A stretch of 17,079 nucleotides of DNA from contig JAHENW010000090.1 of NCBI GenBank assembly GCA_018610025.1, positions 1 through 17,079 on the forward strand, written 5' to 3'. Shown piece after piece: positions 1-6,633 of this stretch (its first letter is position 1; each line of letters begins with the position of its first letter). The translations under genes were made by a program, and so were the position numbers. Origin of the DNA: Thermoplasmatota archaeon. GTDB lineage: Archaea > Thermoplasmatota > Thermoplasmata > Halarchaeoplasmatales > Halarchaeoplasmataceae. The notes under the pieces are model-generated. The model searched no databases. It was not told where the DNA came from and was given only the letters and a program-made list of their open reading frames with translations.

Positions 1-949
1 CACTGGTCATGACCAATGCGTCTAGGTCCATCCCATCTAACATCAGGTGGTGGAGTCCGGTGTATGGGAGCATCATACCCACGGTTGGAAGGCCTGGGGC
101 GACTGGTTCTAGAACGTCCCGGTGCTCCTCCTTTTTTGTGTACACCATGATCGGCCGCCGGGGTCCGGTGAATACATCTTCCCTCTCCACCCTTGCATAC
201 TTCCTAGCCGTTTCTATATCCTCTACCATTATGGCGAAGGGCTTCTCCTCTCTTCCGTACCGCTCCCTGAGTTCCGGAATTTTTTTTAGTTTGCAGGCTA
301 TGTGCATCCCTCCCCAGCTCTTAACGGCCCCCATCTTTCCTCCTTCCAGCATATCACAGAACTCATCGAGCCCGCCGATCTTTTGTTTGTTCTCATCGTA
401 AAGGACATACGTGGGTCCACATCGAGGACACGAGGTGGTCTGGGCATGGAATCTCCTGTCCGTTGGTTCTTCGTACTCTTCCCTGCAATCATCACACATG
501 GGGAATTCGTCCATGGCCGTATTCTTCCTATCGTAGGGCAGGGCCGATATTGCGGAGAATCGGGCACCACAGTTGGTGCAGTTGGTAAAGGGAAAGCGGT
601 ACCGCCTGTCCTCCGGGTCCCGCATCTCGTCCAAGCAGTCCGAACATACCGCGGTGTCCACAGGGATCGTAGACGAGTGCCTTCCCTCAGAGCTCCTGAT
701 TATTTTAAAATCGTCTCTCTCCACCTTTTCTTCATGGACTTCAACTTCTTCTATCTCCGCTAGGGGCGGGAGTTCCGATCTCAATTCTTTCAAAAACGTC
801 TCCACATCATCTTGATCTCCATCGATGAGTACCTCCACCTCTCCTCCCCTGTTCTTGACATGCCCTTTTTTCCCCAGTGACCTAGCTACTCGATATATGG
901 TCGGTCTGAAACCGACGCCCTGTACGGTGCCCCTTAGCACGATGCGCAT
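1..949 (-). CDS. hypF: Carbamoyltransferase HypF, N-terminal part (runs off window)
   Basis: HypF makes the cyanide ligands of [NiFe]-hydrogenases: it carbamoylates the HypE C-terminus from carbamoyl phosphate and ATP in the cytoplasm. I translated the minus strand from the ATG at 949-947; the frame stays open to position 1 (316 codons), so the C-terminal Kae1-like domain is outside the window. Visible domains: acylphosphatase (residues 1-85) with GTVQGVGFRP at 7-16, Arg15 and Asn33; two zinc fingers of the C-x2-C-x18-C-x2-C type (Cys102/105/124/127 and Cys152/155/174/177); then the start of a YrdC-like domain (about 190 onward) with KSWGGMHIAC and EKPFAIMV. The family's usual glycine-rich loop reads closer to KGIGGFHLA, so the Ser-Trp is slightly unusual. 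The gene is divergent from rnhB. A TATA-like box centred about 26 nt before the ATG, with no ribosome-binding site, suggests a leaderless mRNA. Identification is secure. Confidence 0.95.
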   Translation of the reverse strand, partial: MRIVLRGTVQGVGFRPTIYRVARSLGKKGHVKNRGGEVEVLIDGDQDDVETFLKELRSELPPLAEIEEVEVHEEKVERDDFKIIRSSEGRHSSTIPVDTAVCSDCLDEMRDPEDRRYRFPFTNCTNCGARFSAISALPYDRKNTAMDEFPMCDDCREEYEEPTDRRFHAQTTSCPRCGPTYVLYDENKQKIGGLDEFCDMLEGGKMGAVKSWGGMHIACKLKKIPELRERYGREEKPFAIMVEDIETARKYARVEREDVFTGPRRPIMVYTKKEEHRDVLEPVAPGLPTVGMMLPYTGLHHLMLDGMDLDALVMTS

Positions 950-954
950 GTTTG

Positions 955-987
955 GGGATAATCCATTTTTGTTTTAATAGTTATCCC
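955..987. repeat. Inverted repeat bracketing the hypF TATA box
   Basis: Seven-base perfect arms, GGGATAA at 955-961 and TTATCCC at 981-987, are separated by 19 nt. The arms flank the hypF TATA-like box on both sides and lie in the 77-nt region shared by the divergent hypF and rnhB genes. The geometry would suit a dimeric repressor, but 7-bp arms can occur by chance. Confidence 0.4.
971..980 (-). promoter_or_regulatory. TATA-like box of hypF
   Basis: On the minus strand this reads CTATTAAAAC. Its centre is about 26 nt before the hypF ATG at 949, the spacing expected when transcription starts at the start codon. No Shine-Dalgarno sequence lies between them. It sits inside an inverted repeat with arms at 955-961 and 981-987. 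Confidence 0.6.
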
Positions 988-995
988 ATCCAAAC

Positions 996-1004
996 GCTTT
1001 TAAC
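996..1004 (+). promoter_or_regulatory. TATA-like box of rnhB
   Basis: The sequence GCTTTTAAC has its TTTTAA core centred at about 1000.5, 26-27 nt before the ATG at 1027. This supports a leaderless transcript and favours that ATG over the upstream in-frame TTG at 952, which lies before the promoter. Confidence 0.6.
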
Positions 1005-1026
1005 CTTGGTGAAGATTTGGTACTCG

Positions 1027-1674
1027 ATGATATGTGGGATAGACGAGGCCGGAAGGGGTCCTGTCATAGGACCCATGGTGGTGGCCGGCGTAGCAGTCCG
1101 GGACGATGACGAGCTGGTCGAGATGGAGGTCAAGGATTCTAAGAAATTGAGTGTCGACAAGAGGGAGGAACTCGAGGAGAAGATAAAGGATGTCTCGACC
1201 TACGCCTACAGGGTCATACCCGCCGAAGAGATAGACGTACTCAGAGACGATATCACGCTGAACCAGATCGAGGTCGGGCTTTTCTCCTCTATAATAGACG
1301 AGATATGTGATCCCACTACCGTCGTATACGTGGACTCGGCCTGTACGGACGAAGAGGCCTTCAGTCAGATGATCCAGACCGAGCTGTCAGATGAGATGGA
1401 CATAGTCTCAAGACACGGCGCCGACGATATATATCCTGTTGTCTCCGCCGCCTCCATCTTAGCCAAGGTTAAAAGGGACCAGGAGGTGGAGAGGATAGCG
1501 GAGGAATTGGAACAGGATATCGGCAGCGGCTATCCCTCTGATGTAAGGACTCGCTCGTTCTTGAAACGGTGGGTCGACGAACACGGAGAACTTCCCCCAT
1601 ATACAAGGAAGAGCTGGGAAACGGCAAGAGAGATATTGAATTTAGCAAGGACGAAAAGGTTGGACGAGTTCTGA
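1027..1674 (+). CDS. rnhB: Ribonuclease HII
   Basis: This enzyme cleaves the RNA strand of RNA-DNA hybrids and nicks at ribonucleotides embedded in DNA, acting in the cytoplasm during replication and repair. The 215-residue length is normal for an archaeal RNase HII. Visible motifs are GIDEAGRGPVIGP at 4-16 (catalytic Asp6, Glu7), DSKKLS at 37-42, VYVDSA around Asp103, and the block ADDIYPVVSAASILAKVKRD ending at Asp151. These give the expected four acidic metal ligands. The C-terminal region has GSGYPSD and PPYTRKSW, both typical of the family. I chose the ATG at 1027 because the TATA-like box lies 26-27 nt upstream and because the protein then begins just before the catalytic DEAG, as in homologues. 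The gene is divergent from hypF and is followed after 54 nt by a gene with its own promoter. No anomaly seen. Confidence 0.95.
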   Translation: MICGIDEAGRGPVIGPMVVAGVAVRDDDELVEMEVKDSKKLSVDKREELEEKIKDVSTYAYRVIPAEEIDVLRDDITLNQIEVGLFSSIIDEICDPTTVVYVDSACTDEEAFSQMIQTELSDEMDIVSRHGADDIYPVVSAASILAKVKRDQEVERIAEELEQDIGSGYPSDVRTRSFLKRWVDEHGELPPYTRKSWETAREILNLARTKRLDEF

Positions 1675-1687
1675 CCTTCGAGTAAAA

Positions 1688-1696
1688 CTTTTTAAA
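1688..1696 (+). promoter_or_regulatory. TATA-like box of the SCP2-like gene
   Basis: CTTTTTAAA is centred at about 1692. A start site about 26 nt downstream (near 1718) would leave a leader of roughly 10 nt carrying GAGAGG just before the ATG at 1729. The in-frame ATG at 1696 overlaps this box, so it is unlikely to be translated. Confidence 0.55.
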
Positions 1697-1728
1697 TGTA
1701 TGATGCTGTTAGGGAAAGAGAGGATACC

Positions 1729-2082
1729 ATGGGAAACGACGAAGAAGACGATATATTGAAGATGTTGAACGATATGAGAGATGGTTTTATAGAGAAGATC
1801 GAGGAGGACGAGGACTTGAAGGAGGATCTAGAAGACTTCGACCGCGATGTGGTCATCGACCTGGAGGACGACGGGACCTATAACTTCTCTTTGGACAACG
1901 CCGAGATAGGCGAGATAGAAGAGGGTGACCTTGATGATCCAGATATAGTCTTGACCACCTCAAAGGAGACCTTCCTTGGACTGGTGAACGGCGATATCAA
2001 TCCCACCACCGCCTATGCTAGAAAGAAGCTGAAAGTCGATGCCTCTTTCATGGATATATTGAAGATGAAGAATCTGTTCTGA
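1729..2082 (+). CDS. Small SCP2 sterol-binding-domain-like protein
   Basis: A 117-residue, strongly acidic protein. The N-terminal half is dominated by Asp and Glu. The C-terminal half fits the SCP2 lipid-carrier fold: DPDIVLTTSKETFLGLVNG, then INPTTAYARKKLKVDAS and a hydrophobic end. This matches the family pattern in which an acid-rich strand is followed by a helix containing a short G-(D/K)-(I/L)-N-P segment and a basic K-K-L-K stretch. In archaea such proteins are presumed to bind lipids or hydrophobic metabolites, but the ligand is not known. I chose ATG 1729 because GAGAGG lies just upstream and the earlier ATG at 1696 lies within the TATA box. The neighbour truD is convergent, with only 22 nt between the stop codons. 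There is no signal peptide or membrane segment. The domain call is by pattern only. Confidence 0.75.
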   Translation: MGNDEEDDILKMLNDMRDGFIEKIEEDEDLKEDLEDFDRDVVIDLEDDGTYNFSLDNAEIGEIEEGDLDDPDIVLTTSKETFLGLVNGDINPTTAYARKKLKVDASFMDILKMKNLF

Positions 2083-2104
2083 AAACAAGTGGTCCGAAGA
2101 GAGA

Positions 2105-3400
2105 TCAAGAGTAGTTTTTCACCTGCTCAGGGGGAAGCTTCATGAACTCTCTCAGGAGTGTAGTGGCATAACTACCCTTGTTCAACTCGAAGGAGAGGTT
2201 CAGCCCGCCCCCCTCCATTTTCCAATCCAGGTCTCTAACCGGGGCGAACATCTCTCTTCTGCTGCCGGTGGAGGAGATGGATGATATCTCTGGTATGACG
2301 AAATCTTCCCGGAGTACGTCCTCCTCTTCCACGATTATCTCCCGCTCTATCTCGCCCTGTTCTCCTTCAGAAAAACGGGAATGGTACCCGAAAAGGGGGG
2401 CACTTACAAAGGCCTTACCTCTTTTCACCATCTTTGAGACCTTATCCACATTATCTTCGGTTACGTCCACAGGAGTATCTTTGTTGGGCAGCCCGTTCCT
2501 TTTGGTAGGTAGGATGATGTCCCCGACCCGAACGTCATCGATCGGGATGCCCCTTTTCAACCTCTCGCTCACTATCCTATTGAAAAGGTACGATTGATAG
2601 GCATGGACGAACATCATGAGCAGATTGTGGGGAAGGCTCCTCAAAGCGGAAACATAATCATCTTGGTCCTCCCTCAGTTTCCTGAGCATCCCCTTCTCGA
2701 AAGTGAGAGCCTCCGGATATCTATCTAAAGCCTCTTCTATATCCCATGTATCCTCCAAAAATTTTCTCGCCTGATAACATTCCTCATCCTCACCATCGAT
2801 GGGATTTGCCACGTACTTGTTCACCGCCCCCTGATAGTCCCCTTCTACTATCTTTTTACCCACTTCGTGGGTGATGGGCCGGATTATCCCAAATCTTTGT
2901 AGGCCGAACCAGTTGGCGAACCCTCCTTTCTCCTTTATCTTTTCACCTGTACTGCTCTCCCGCTCTATGACCTCTTGCTCGTCCACCTCCATATCCCTGA
3001 TCATCACTTCGAATCCGTTCCCTCTGTGAGCTCCGATATGAAGGGAGCGGTGAGAGGTCTGTATGTCCTTGATCTCCACCCGTCTAATATCCAACTTTTC
3101 TACTTTCTTCGGTTCCGTTTCAAAGGACATCCACTGCTCAGTTATGGCCCTTTTATCCTTCGTACCGGCGAAGGCGATCTTATCTCTATCGATATTCAAC
3201 CTTCTAGCCAGTTCTTTAACCAGCCGGTTGGTCTCCCAATTCCGCGAGATGACCCTAGCGATGGTATAGCCTTCTCCGTCATCTGTGAAATCCATCTCTA
3301 GGATCTCCTTCACTACAAAATCTTCGGGATATTTTTTAAGCCTTCCTCCTACACCAGGAGTGTCCGTATAGAAAAGTTCTATACCTACTTTCTCTTCCAT
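2105..3400 (-). CDS. truD: tRNA pseudouridine synthase TruD
   Basis: TruD isomerises a uridine to pseudouridine in tRNA (position 13 in the bacterial enzyme; archaeal homologues can also modify position 35). The 431-residue length is normal for archaea, which carry a longer insertion domain than bacteria. Visible motifs are RLKKYPEDFVVKEI near the N-terminus, FAGTKDKRAIT at 77-87 with the catalytic Asp at 82, NWFGLQRFG in the middle, and HAYQSYLFNRIVS in the C-terminal half; all are TruD signatures. The start ATG is preceded by GGGGCGGGGAGCAG, which contains a usable ribosome-binding site. The gene lies 52 nt downstream of rpoL on the same strand, so the two are probably co-transcribed. Its 3' end meets the SCP2-like gene convergently. 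Identification is secure; no missing key residue was seen. Confidence 0.95.
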   Translation of the reverse strand: MEEKVGIELFYTDTPGVGGRLKKYPEDFVVKEILEMDFTDDGEGYTIARVISRNWETNRLVKELARRLNIDRDKIAFAGTKDKRAITEQWMSFETEPKKVEKLDIRRVEIKDIQTSHRSLHIGAHRGNGFEVMIRDMEVDEQEVIERESSTGEKIKEKGGFANWFGLQRFGIIRPITHEVGKKIVEGDYQGAVNKYVANPIDGEDEECYQARKFLEDTWDIEEALDRYPEALTFEKGMLRKLREDQDDYVSALRSLPHNLLMMFVHAYQSYLFNRIVSERLKRGIPIDDVRVGDIILPTKRNGLPNKDTPVDVTEDNVDKVSKMVKRGKAFVSAPLFGYHSRFSEGEQGEIEREIIVEEEDVLREDFVIPEISSISSTGSRREMFAPVRDLDWKMEGGGLNLSFELNKGSYATTLLREFMKLPPEQVKNYS

Positions 3401-3452
3401 CTGCTCCCCGCCCCTAAATCAAATTTATCTCTCTTCTCGTTCCTCTACCAAC

Positions 3453-3731
3453 CTATTCCTCTTCCTCGAACAGTTCAGAGTGGACCTCTGAGAACTTGTC
3501 TGTCAGATTTTCACTTGTATCAATCAGTATCTGGGTAGCGTTATCCCCCTCTTTGGCTTCTATCTGAAGTATCGGATCGTCCAGGTCTTGATGTTTTACT
3601 GAGTAGGTGGCGTTCTCGACCCTCTCATCCTGGAGGATCTGCTCTACCACGGGATACATGACCGTGTCATCGGCATCTAGGACCTTCACTTCCAGCATGT
3701 TATCCGTTTTCTCTAGTACTTTGAATTCCAT
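3453..3731 (-). CDS. rpoL: DNA-directed RNA polymerase subunit L (RpoL), divergent
   Basis: RpoL pairs with RpoD in the assembly platform of archaeal RNA polymerase (Rpb11/alpha-like fold). This 92-residue protein has the right length. It begins MEFKVLEKTDNMLEVKV, continues LDADDTVMYPVVEQIL and VENATYSVKHQDLDDPILQIEAKEG, and ends with an acidic helix. The layout matches archaeal RpoL, including the ES/EKTD opening and the A-x-Y strand. However, the usual E-D-H-T-x2-N block reads ADDTVMYP here, so the conserved His and Asn are absent. I chose the ATG at 3731 because GGTAGGTGGT lies directly upstream; a TTG at 3746 would add five residues. A TATA-like CTTTAAG lies near 3765. truD follows in the same direction. 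An alternative is a distant paralogue, but I see no other candidate in this window. Confidence 0.85.
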   Translation of the reverse strand: MEFKVLEKTDNMLEVKVLDADDTVMYPVVEQILQDERVENATYSVKHQDLDDPILQIEAKEGDNATQILIDTSENLTDKFSEVHSELFEEEE

Positions 3732-3784
3732 ACTACCACCTACCAAGTTTTACTCTACTTACTTAAAGCTATTGGTTAATCGGC

Positions 3785-3841
3785 TCAGTAGAAAACCTTA
3801 TCGACAAGCGATGAGCATGTGTAGCTAAGGTTTTCTACTGA
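3785..3841. repeat. Perfect 16-bp inverted repeat with 25-nt loop
   Basis: The left arm TCAGTAGAAAACCTTA (3785-3800) is the exact reverse complement of the right arm TAAGGTTTTCTACTGA (3826-3841). The arms can be extended outward by two G-C pairs after one mismatch. The element sits between the divergent rpoL and glycosyltransferase genes, so it is not in a normal terminator position. It could be a structured small RNA, a small mobile-element remnant or a regulatory dyad. I see no coding potential in it. Confidence 0.85.
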
Positions 3842-3860
3842 ACCCATTTCTTGGGGGTTC
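3840..3860 (+). repeat. Short GAACCC/GGGTTC hairpin overlapping the larger repeat
   Basis: GAACCC (3840-3845) and GGGTTC (3855-3860) can pair across a 9-nt loop. Its first two bases belong to the right arm of the larger inverted repeat, so the ends of the two stems compete in a single transcript. The rest of the 3732-3942 intergenic region holds the two divergent promoters and no gene that I can see. Confidence 0.45.
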
Positions 3861-3911
3861 GTTACCTCTAGACCCACTTTCCAACTTTCTCCTATCATCT
3901 TCAACGTTTAA

Positions 3912-3922
3912 GTTTTAATAAT
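3912..3922 (+). promoter_or_regulatory. TATA-like box of the first sugar-1-phosphate transferase
   Basis: GTTTTAATAAT is centred near 3917, 26 nt before the ATG at 3943. There is no Shine-Dalgarno motif in between, so the transcript is probably leaderless. Confidence 0.6.
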
Positions 3923-3942
3923 ATGAACTTTATCCGGATTAG

Positions 3943-4929
3943 ATGCCTTTAGATCTGGGAACTCAATATATCTGGGTCCTGACCTTTCTCGGAACCTTTA
4001 TAGTAGGTATAATAATCATCAGACCCCTCAAGAGGAAATTGAAAGAGGAGGGTTTCGTGGGTAGGGACATGTACAAACTAGATAAACCACCAGTGGCAGA
4101 GATGGGCGGGATAATCATCGTCATATCTTTGATGGCCGGTATCTTGATCATAGCCTCACTCTCTCGGCTTCCATATGTGATATACCTCACCATCTTCGTG
4201 CTCCTACTCTACTTCTTCTTCGGACTTGTAGATGATATACTAGGGATCAGCGGATCTCTCGACCTGACACCGCAGAAGATAGCTAAGGTGGTCGTCCCCC
4301 TCTTCTTCGCCTATCCCCTGGCCCATCAGGTCGACAATGTAATCAACCTTTCTTTTTTCGGAGAAGTGGGTATAGGCATCCTGTACCCGATCATCTTCCT
4401 TCCGGTATATATCATGGTGAGCGCCAATCTCATGAACATGTATTCCTACTACAACGGTCAGTCCTCTGGAACTACACTGATCATACTGGCCTTCGCCACC
4501 TTCCGCCTCTACACACTTGGCAGAACCGAACTCATGTTCATCCTTTTCCCCTTCTTGGGCGCAACTCTAGCGCTTCTCTCCTACAACTATCACCCAGCTG
4601 GCATGTTCCCGGGTGATTGTGGCGATCTCTTGATGGGGGCCATGATAGGTATCACGGCCACTGTAGGCAATCTTGAACTCTTCGTATTCATAGCTCTCCT
4701 CCCGCTCACCCTCAATTTCTTGATGGTCCTAGGATGGCTCATCAAAGAGGGCGGAGAGATAGAGACCAGGTTCGGAGAGATAGATGCTCAGGGCCATATA
4801 GATCCCCCGAATAGAAGAACGCTGATGTGGCTGTTCCCCTCTTATTTACCCCTCACCGAAAGGCAGACTACCTACATCATGTGGAGTCTAGTCCTTCTTT
4901 CCTCCCTCGCTGCCTGGCTTTGCTGTTAA
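3943..4929 (+). CDS. MraY/GPT-family polyprenyl-phosphate sugar-1-phosphate transferase, diverged copy
   Basis: The family moves a sugar-1-phosphate from a UDP-sugar to a membrane polyprenyl (in archaea dolichyl) phosphate, the first step of lipid-linked glycan assembly. The 328-residue protein has about ten hydrophobic segments. Conserved family positions are PVAEMGG at 50-56, LVDDILG with the Asp pair 97-98, Asn162 and Asn165, and PAGMFPGDCGD with Asp225, the position of the usual catalytic acid. The segment that normally reads N-x2-N-x2-(D/E)-G-x-(D/N)-G is altered: NLMNMYSYYNGQSSG keeps the Asn residues but lacks the acidic-Gly pair. The substrate may therefore differ from that of the second copy at 5073-6020. 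A TATA-like box 26 nt upstream supports ATG 3943 and a leaderless mRNA. The exact sugar cannot be inferred. Confidence 0.85.
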   Translation: MPLDLGTQYIWVLTFLGTFIVGIIIIRPLKRKLKEEGFVGRDMYKLDKPPVAEMGGIIIVISLMAGILIIASLSRLPYVIYLTIFVLLLYFFFGLVDDILGISGSLDLTPQKIAKVVVPLFFAYPLAHQVDNVINLSFFGEVGIGILYPIIFLPVYIMVSANLMNMYSYYNGQSSGTTLIILAFATFRLYTLGRTELMFILFPFLGATLALLSYNYHPAGMFPGDCGDLLMGAMIGITATVGNLELFVFIALLPLTLNFLMVLGWLIKEGGEIETRFGEIDAQGHIDPPNRRTLMWLFPSYLPLTERQTTYIMWSLVLLSSLAAWLCC

Positions 4930-4943
4930 TTCGTTGTCAAAGC

Positions 4944-4956
4944 AAAAAATAAATAT
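4944..4956 (+). promoter_or_regulatory. Putative TATA-like box before the leader ORF and second transferase
   Basis: AAAAATAAATATT lies 15 nt after the stop of the preceding gene. A start site about 26 nt downstream would fall near 4976, just before the ATG of the 31-codon ORF at 4981. The second transferase could therefore be transcribed independently of the first. Confidence 0.4.
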
Positions 4957-4980
4957 TGGGCAAAGTAACTATCCGTTACG

Positions 4981-5076
4981 ATGGAAATAAAAAGTCATTG
5001 TCTGGATCATATTTTTGGGGGGTCATCGAGGTACCACACACTATTGGGAGCCCCTAGAGGAGACGGCCAAATATGA
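4981..5076 (+). CDS. Possible 31-residue leader peptide
   Basis: This short ORF starts at ATG 4981 and encodes a 31-residue peptide beginning MEIKSHCLDHIFGG. Its TGA (5074-5076) overlaps the ATG (5073-5075) of the next gene as ATGA, a typical arrangement for translational coupling. A TATA-like box lies at a plausible distance upstream. The peptide has no recognised domain and may simply be a chance ORF in the leader of the transferase gene. Ribosome profiling or conservation in relatives would be needed to decide. Confidence 0.3.
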   Translation: MEIKSHCLDHIFGGSSRYHTLLGAPRGDGQI

Positions 5077-6020
5077 TATTGATATCCCTCTCGATACTCA
5101 TAGCTTTCTTCGTCTCTCTGTACGTAGCAAAATGGCAGATCGATACCTTCAGAGAGGCCGAGATCACCGGGACCGACATGCACAAACAGCAGAAGGTGGA
5201 TATCCCGGAGATGGGCGGTCTCTCTTCCATAGTGGGGTTCATCGTTGGGATATCTTTACTACTGGGGGAGAGAGGGCATCTGAATAATCCTATATTCTTG
5301 ACCGCCTTGATAGGCATAATCGGTGCCGGTTTCATCGGTATGGTGGACGACCTTGTGGCCCTGAGACAGAGGACCAAAGCTATACTCCCCTTCTTATTCA
5401 GTCTTCCCTTCGGTCTCCAGATGATGGATGGATCCATAGTTTTCTTCAACTTGACCTTCTCGAACCCCTATCTGTTGATGCTGATCATACCCTTCGGGGT
5501 GACCTGTGCAGCCAACGCTTCCAACATGCTCGAGGGCTTTAACGGTATGGGTGCCGGTCTTTCGGCTATCGTAGCCACCACCCTCATATCCCTCGTCTAC
5601 ATCACCGGAGGGCCTACCTACGGACTGTACCTATTGTTCCCTCTTCTGGGAGCCGTACTGGGCTTCGCCACACTCAATATCTATCCCTCCCAGATATTTC
5701 CTGGAGATACCTTCACCCTTTTCACAGGCGCCGCCATCGGTTCGGCTGCGATAATATGTGATCTGATTACCCCTGGTGTCATCTTGTTCATCCCTATGAT
5801 CATAGAATTCTTTTTGAAGTTCAAAGGAGGATTCCAAGCAGAAAATTTTGCTGACGTGGATGAAGACGGTTATCTGATGAGCGTACACGATAAGACGGAG
5901 AGTATAACCCATTGGCTGGTTAAAAAATTCAAACTGAAGGAATGGCAGTTGGTAGCTCTCATATGGACCGTAGAGGGTCTGCTCAGCATCACCGTATTGT
6001 CCTATTATCTGTTGATGTAG
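5073..6020 (+). CDS. MraY/GPT-family polyprenyl-phosphate sugar-1-phosphate transferase, canonical copy
   Basis: A 315-residue polytopic membrane protein of the same family as its upstream neighbour. It probably transfers GlcNAc-1-phosphate or a similar sugar-phosphate from UDP to dolichyl phosphate, as in archaeal AglH and eukaryotic ALG7. Motifs are DIPEMGG at 43-49, GMVDDL with Asp92-Asp93, NASNMLEGFNGMGAG at 148-161 (Asn148, Asn151, Asn157) and SQIFPGDTFTLFTGA at 206-220 with Asp212. The GDTF form and the EGFNG form both resemble the GPT branch more than bacterial MraY. GAGGAG lies about 10 nt before the ATG. The tandem arrangement with the diverged paralogue suggests duplication. The downstream neighbour is convergent. 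About 94 nt separate the two stops, and I see nothing distinctive there. Confidence 0.88.
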   Translation: MILISLSILIAFFVSLYVAKWQIDTFREAEITGTDMHKQQKVDIPEMGGLSSIVGFIVGISLLLGERGHLNNPIFLTALIGIIGAGFIGMVDDLVALRQRTKAILPFLFSLPFGLQMMDGSIVFFNLTFSNPYLLMLIIPFGVTCAANASNMLEGFNGMGAGLSAIVATTLISLVYITGGPTYGLYLLFPLLGAVLGFATLNIYPSQIFPGDTFTLFTGAAIGSAAIICDLITPGVILFIPMIIEFFLKFKGGFQAENFADVDEDGYLMSVHDKTESITHWLVKKFKLKEWQLVALIWTVEGLLSITVLSYYLLM

Positions 6021-6114
6021 TATCATCTAGCATCATCTACTGGTAAGGTTTAACTGAGGGGTGCTGATGGGATACGTTGATGGCTAGCAGAACTTGGATC
6101 CGATCACACCCGAT

Positions 6115-6603
6115 TTACCGGTAAAGGGAAGGACCGGGTTTCGTGGAGGAGACCTCTTTCTTTTCTACCTGGGGGCCTCCCAACGATTGGAAATGGATAG
6201 TGGCTCTCATCCCGTCATTGACCACGCTCTGGATGGTGTCGAAAAAGAGGGTCCTGTTCAGGTCCCCCTGGTAAAGGTGCTTCTTGATAACTATGGAAGA
6301 AGGCAGGTTGTCCTCGTCCCTCTGGATATTGTATATAACGTTATCATGAGCGAGATTCATGACCAGGGATTTTTCGAAGTTTGAACGCTGGGAATTGTCC
6401 AGTTTCTTTATCGTTTTCTTATGGTCCGAGCTCACATTCAGTTTATAGACTACCTCCAGCCTCTTATCATGCTGGGTTGGATTACCCAGCAGTATCACCC
6501 TATCTCCATGTTTCAACTGGATCATCCATTTCAGGTCGTCATGGTCCTTTATCTCGTAATCCCTATCATCCTCGTCCAGCCACTTGACGATCTTATCTTT
6601 CAT
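6115..6603 (-). CDS. DUF2299-like small soluble protein
   Basis: A 162-residue protein with no signal peptide and no membrane segment. The overall pattern is an N-terminal WL motif (IVKWLDEDD), beta-strands with DRVILLGNP, a central helix with RSNFEKSLVMNL, and a C-terminal IVIKKHLYQGDLNRTLFFDTIQSV. This resembles my recollection of the archaeal DUF2299 family, whose function is unknown and whose fold recalls secretion-chaperone-like proteins. The last 20 residues (Lys/Ser/Pro-rich) look like a disordered tail. A TATA-like box (core CTTAAG) centred near 6629, 26 nt upstream, and the lack of a ribosome-binding site suggest a leaderless mRNA. Two 9-bp direct repeats abut that box. The assignment rests on pattern memory. 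Confidence 0.55.
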   Translation of the reverse strand: MKDKIVKWLDEDDRDYEIKDHDDLKWMIQLKHGDRVILLGNPTQHDKRLEVVYKLNVSSDHKKTIKKLDNSQRSNFEKSLVMNLAHDNVIYNIQRDEDNLPSSIVIKKHLYQGDLNRTLFFDTIQSVVNDGMRATIHFQSLGGPQVEKKEVSSTKPGPSLYR

Positions 6604-6624
6604 GGATGTAAATAGGGGATAGAG

Positions 6625-6633
6625 TTCTTAAGG
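6625..6633 (-). promoter_or_regulatory. TATA-like box of the DUF2299-like gene
   Basis: On the minus strand this reads CCTTAAGAA, centred 26 nt before the ATG at 6603. It is followed upstream by the GAGCAAAAT direct repeats. Confidence 0.5.

Noticed and set aside
302..763. Open plus-strand frame of 153 codons over the hypF region
   Set aside because: It lies antisense to hypF, whose minus frame has clear acylphosphatase and zinc-finger motifs; the plus frame has no domain or promoter.
1696..1728. Upstream ATG extending the SCP2-like protein by 11 residues
   Set aside because: This ATG overlaps the TATA-like box, whereas ATG 1729 has a ribosome-binding site.
4965..4979. GTAAC-TATCC-GTTAC mini-dyad before the leader ORF
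   Set aside because: Five-base arms are too short to distinguish from chance.
6045..6056. TAAGGTTTAACTGA-like sequence resembling the arm of the 3785-3841 repeat, and TAAGGTTTTC near 10152
   Set aside because: The matches are short or imperfect and lack the partner arm, so a repeat family cannot be supported from this window.
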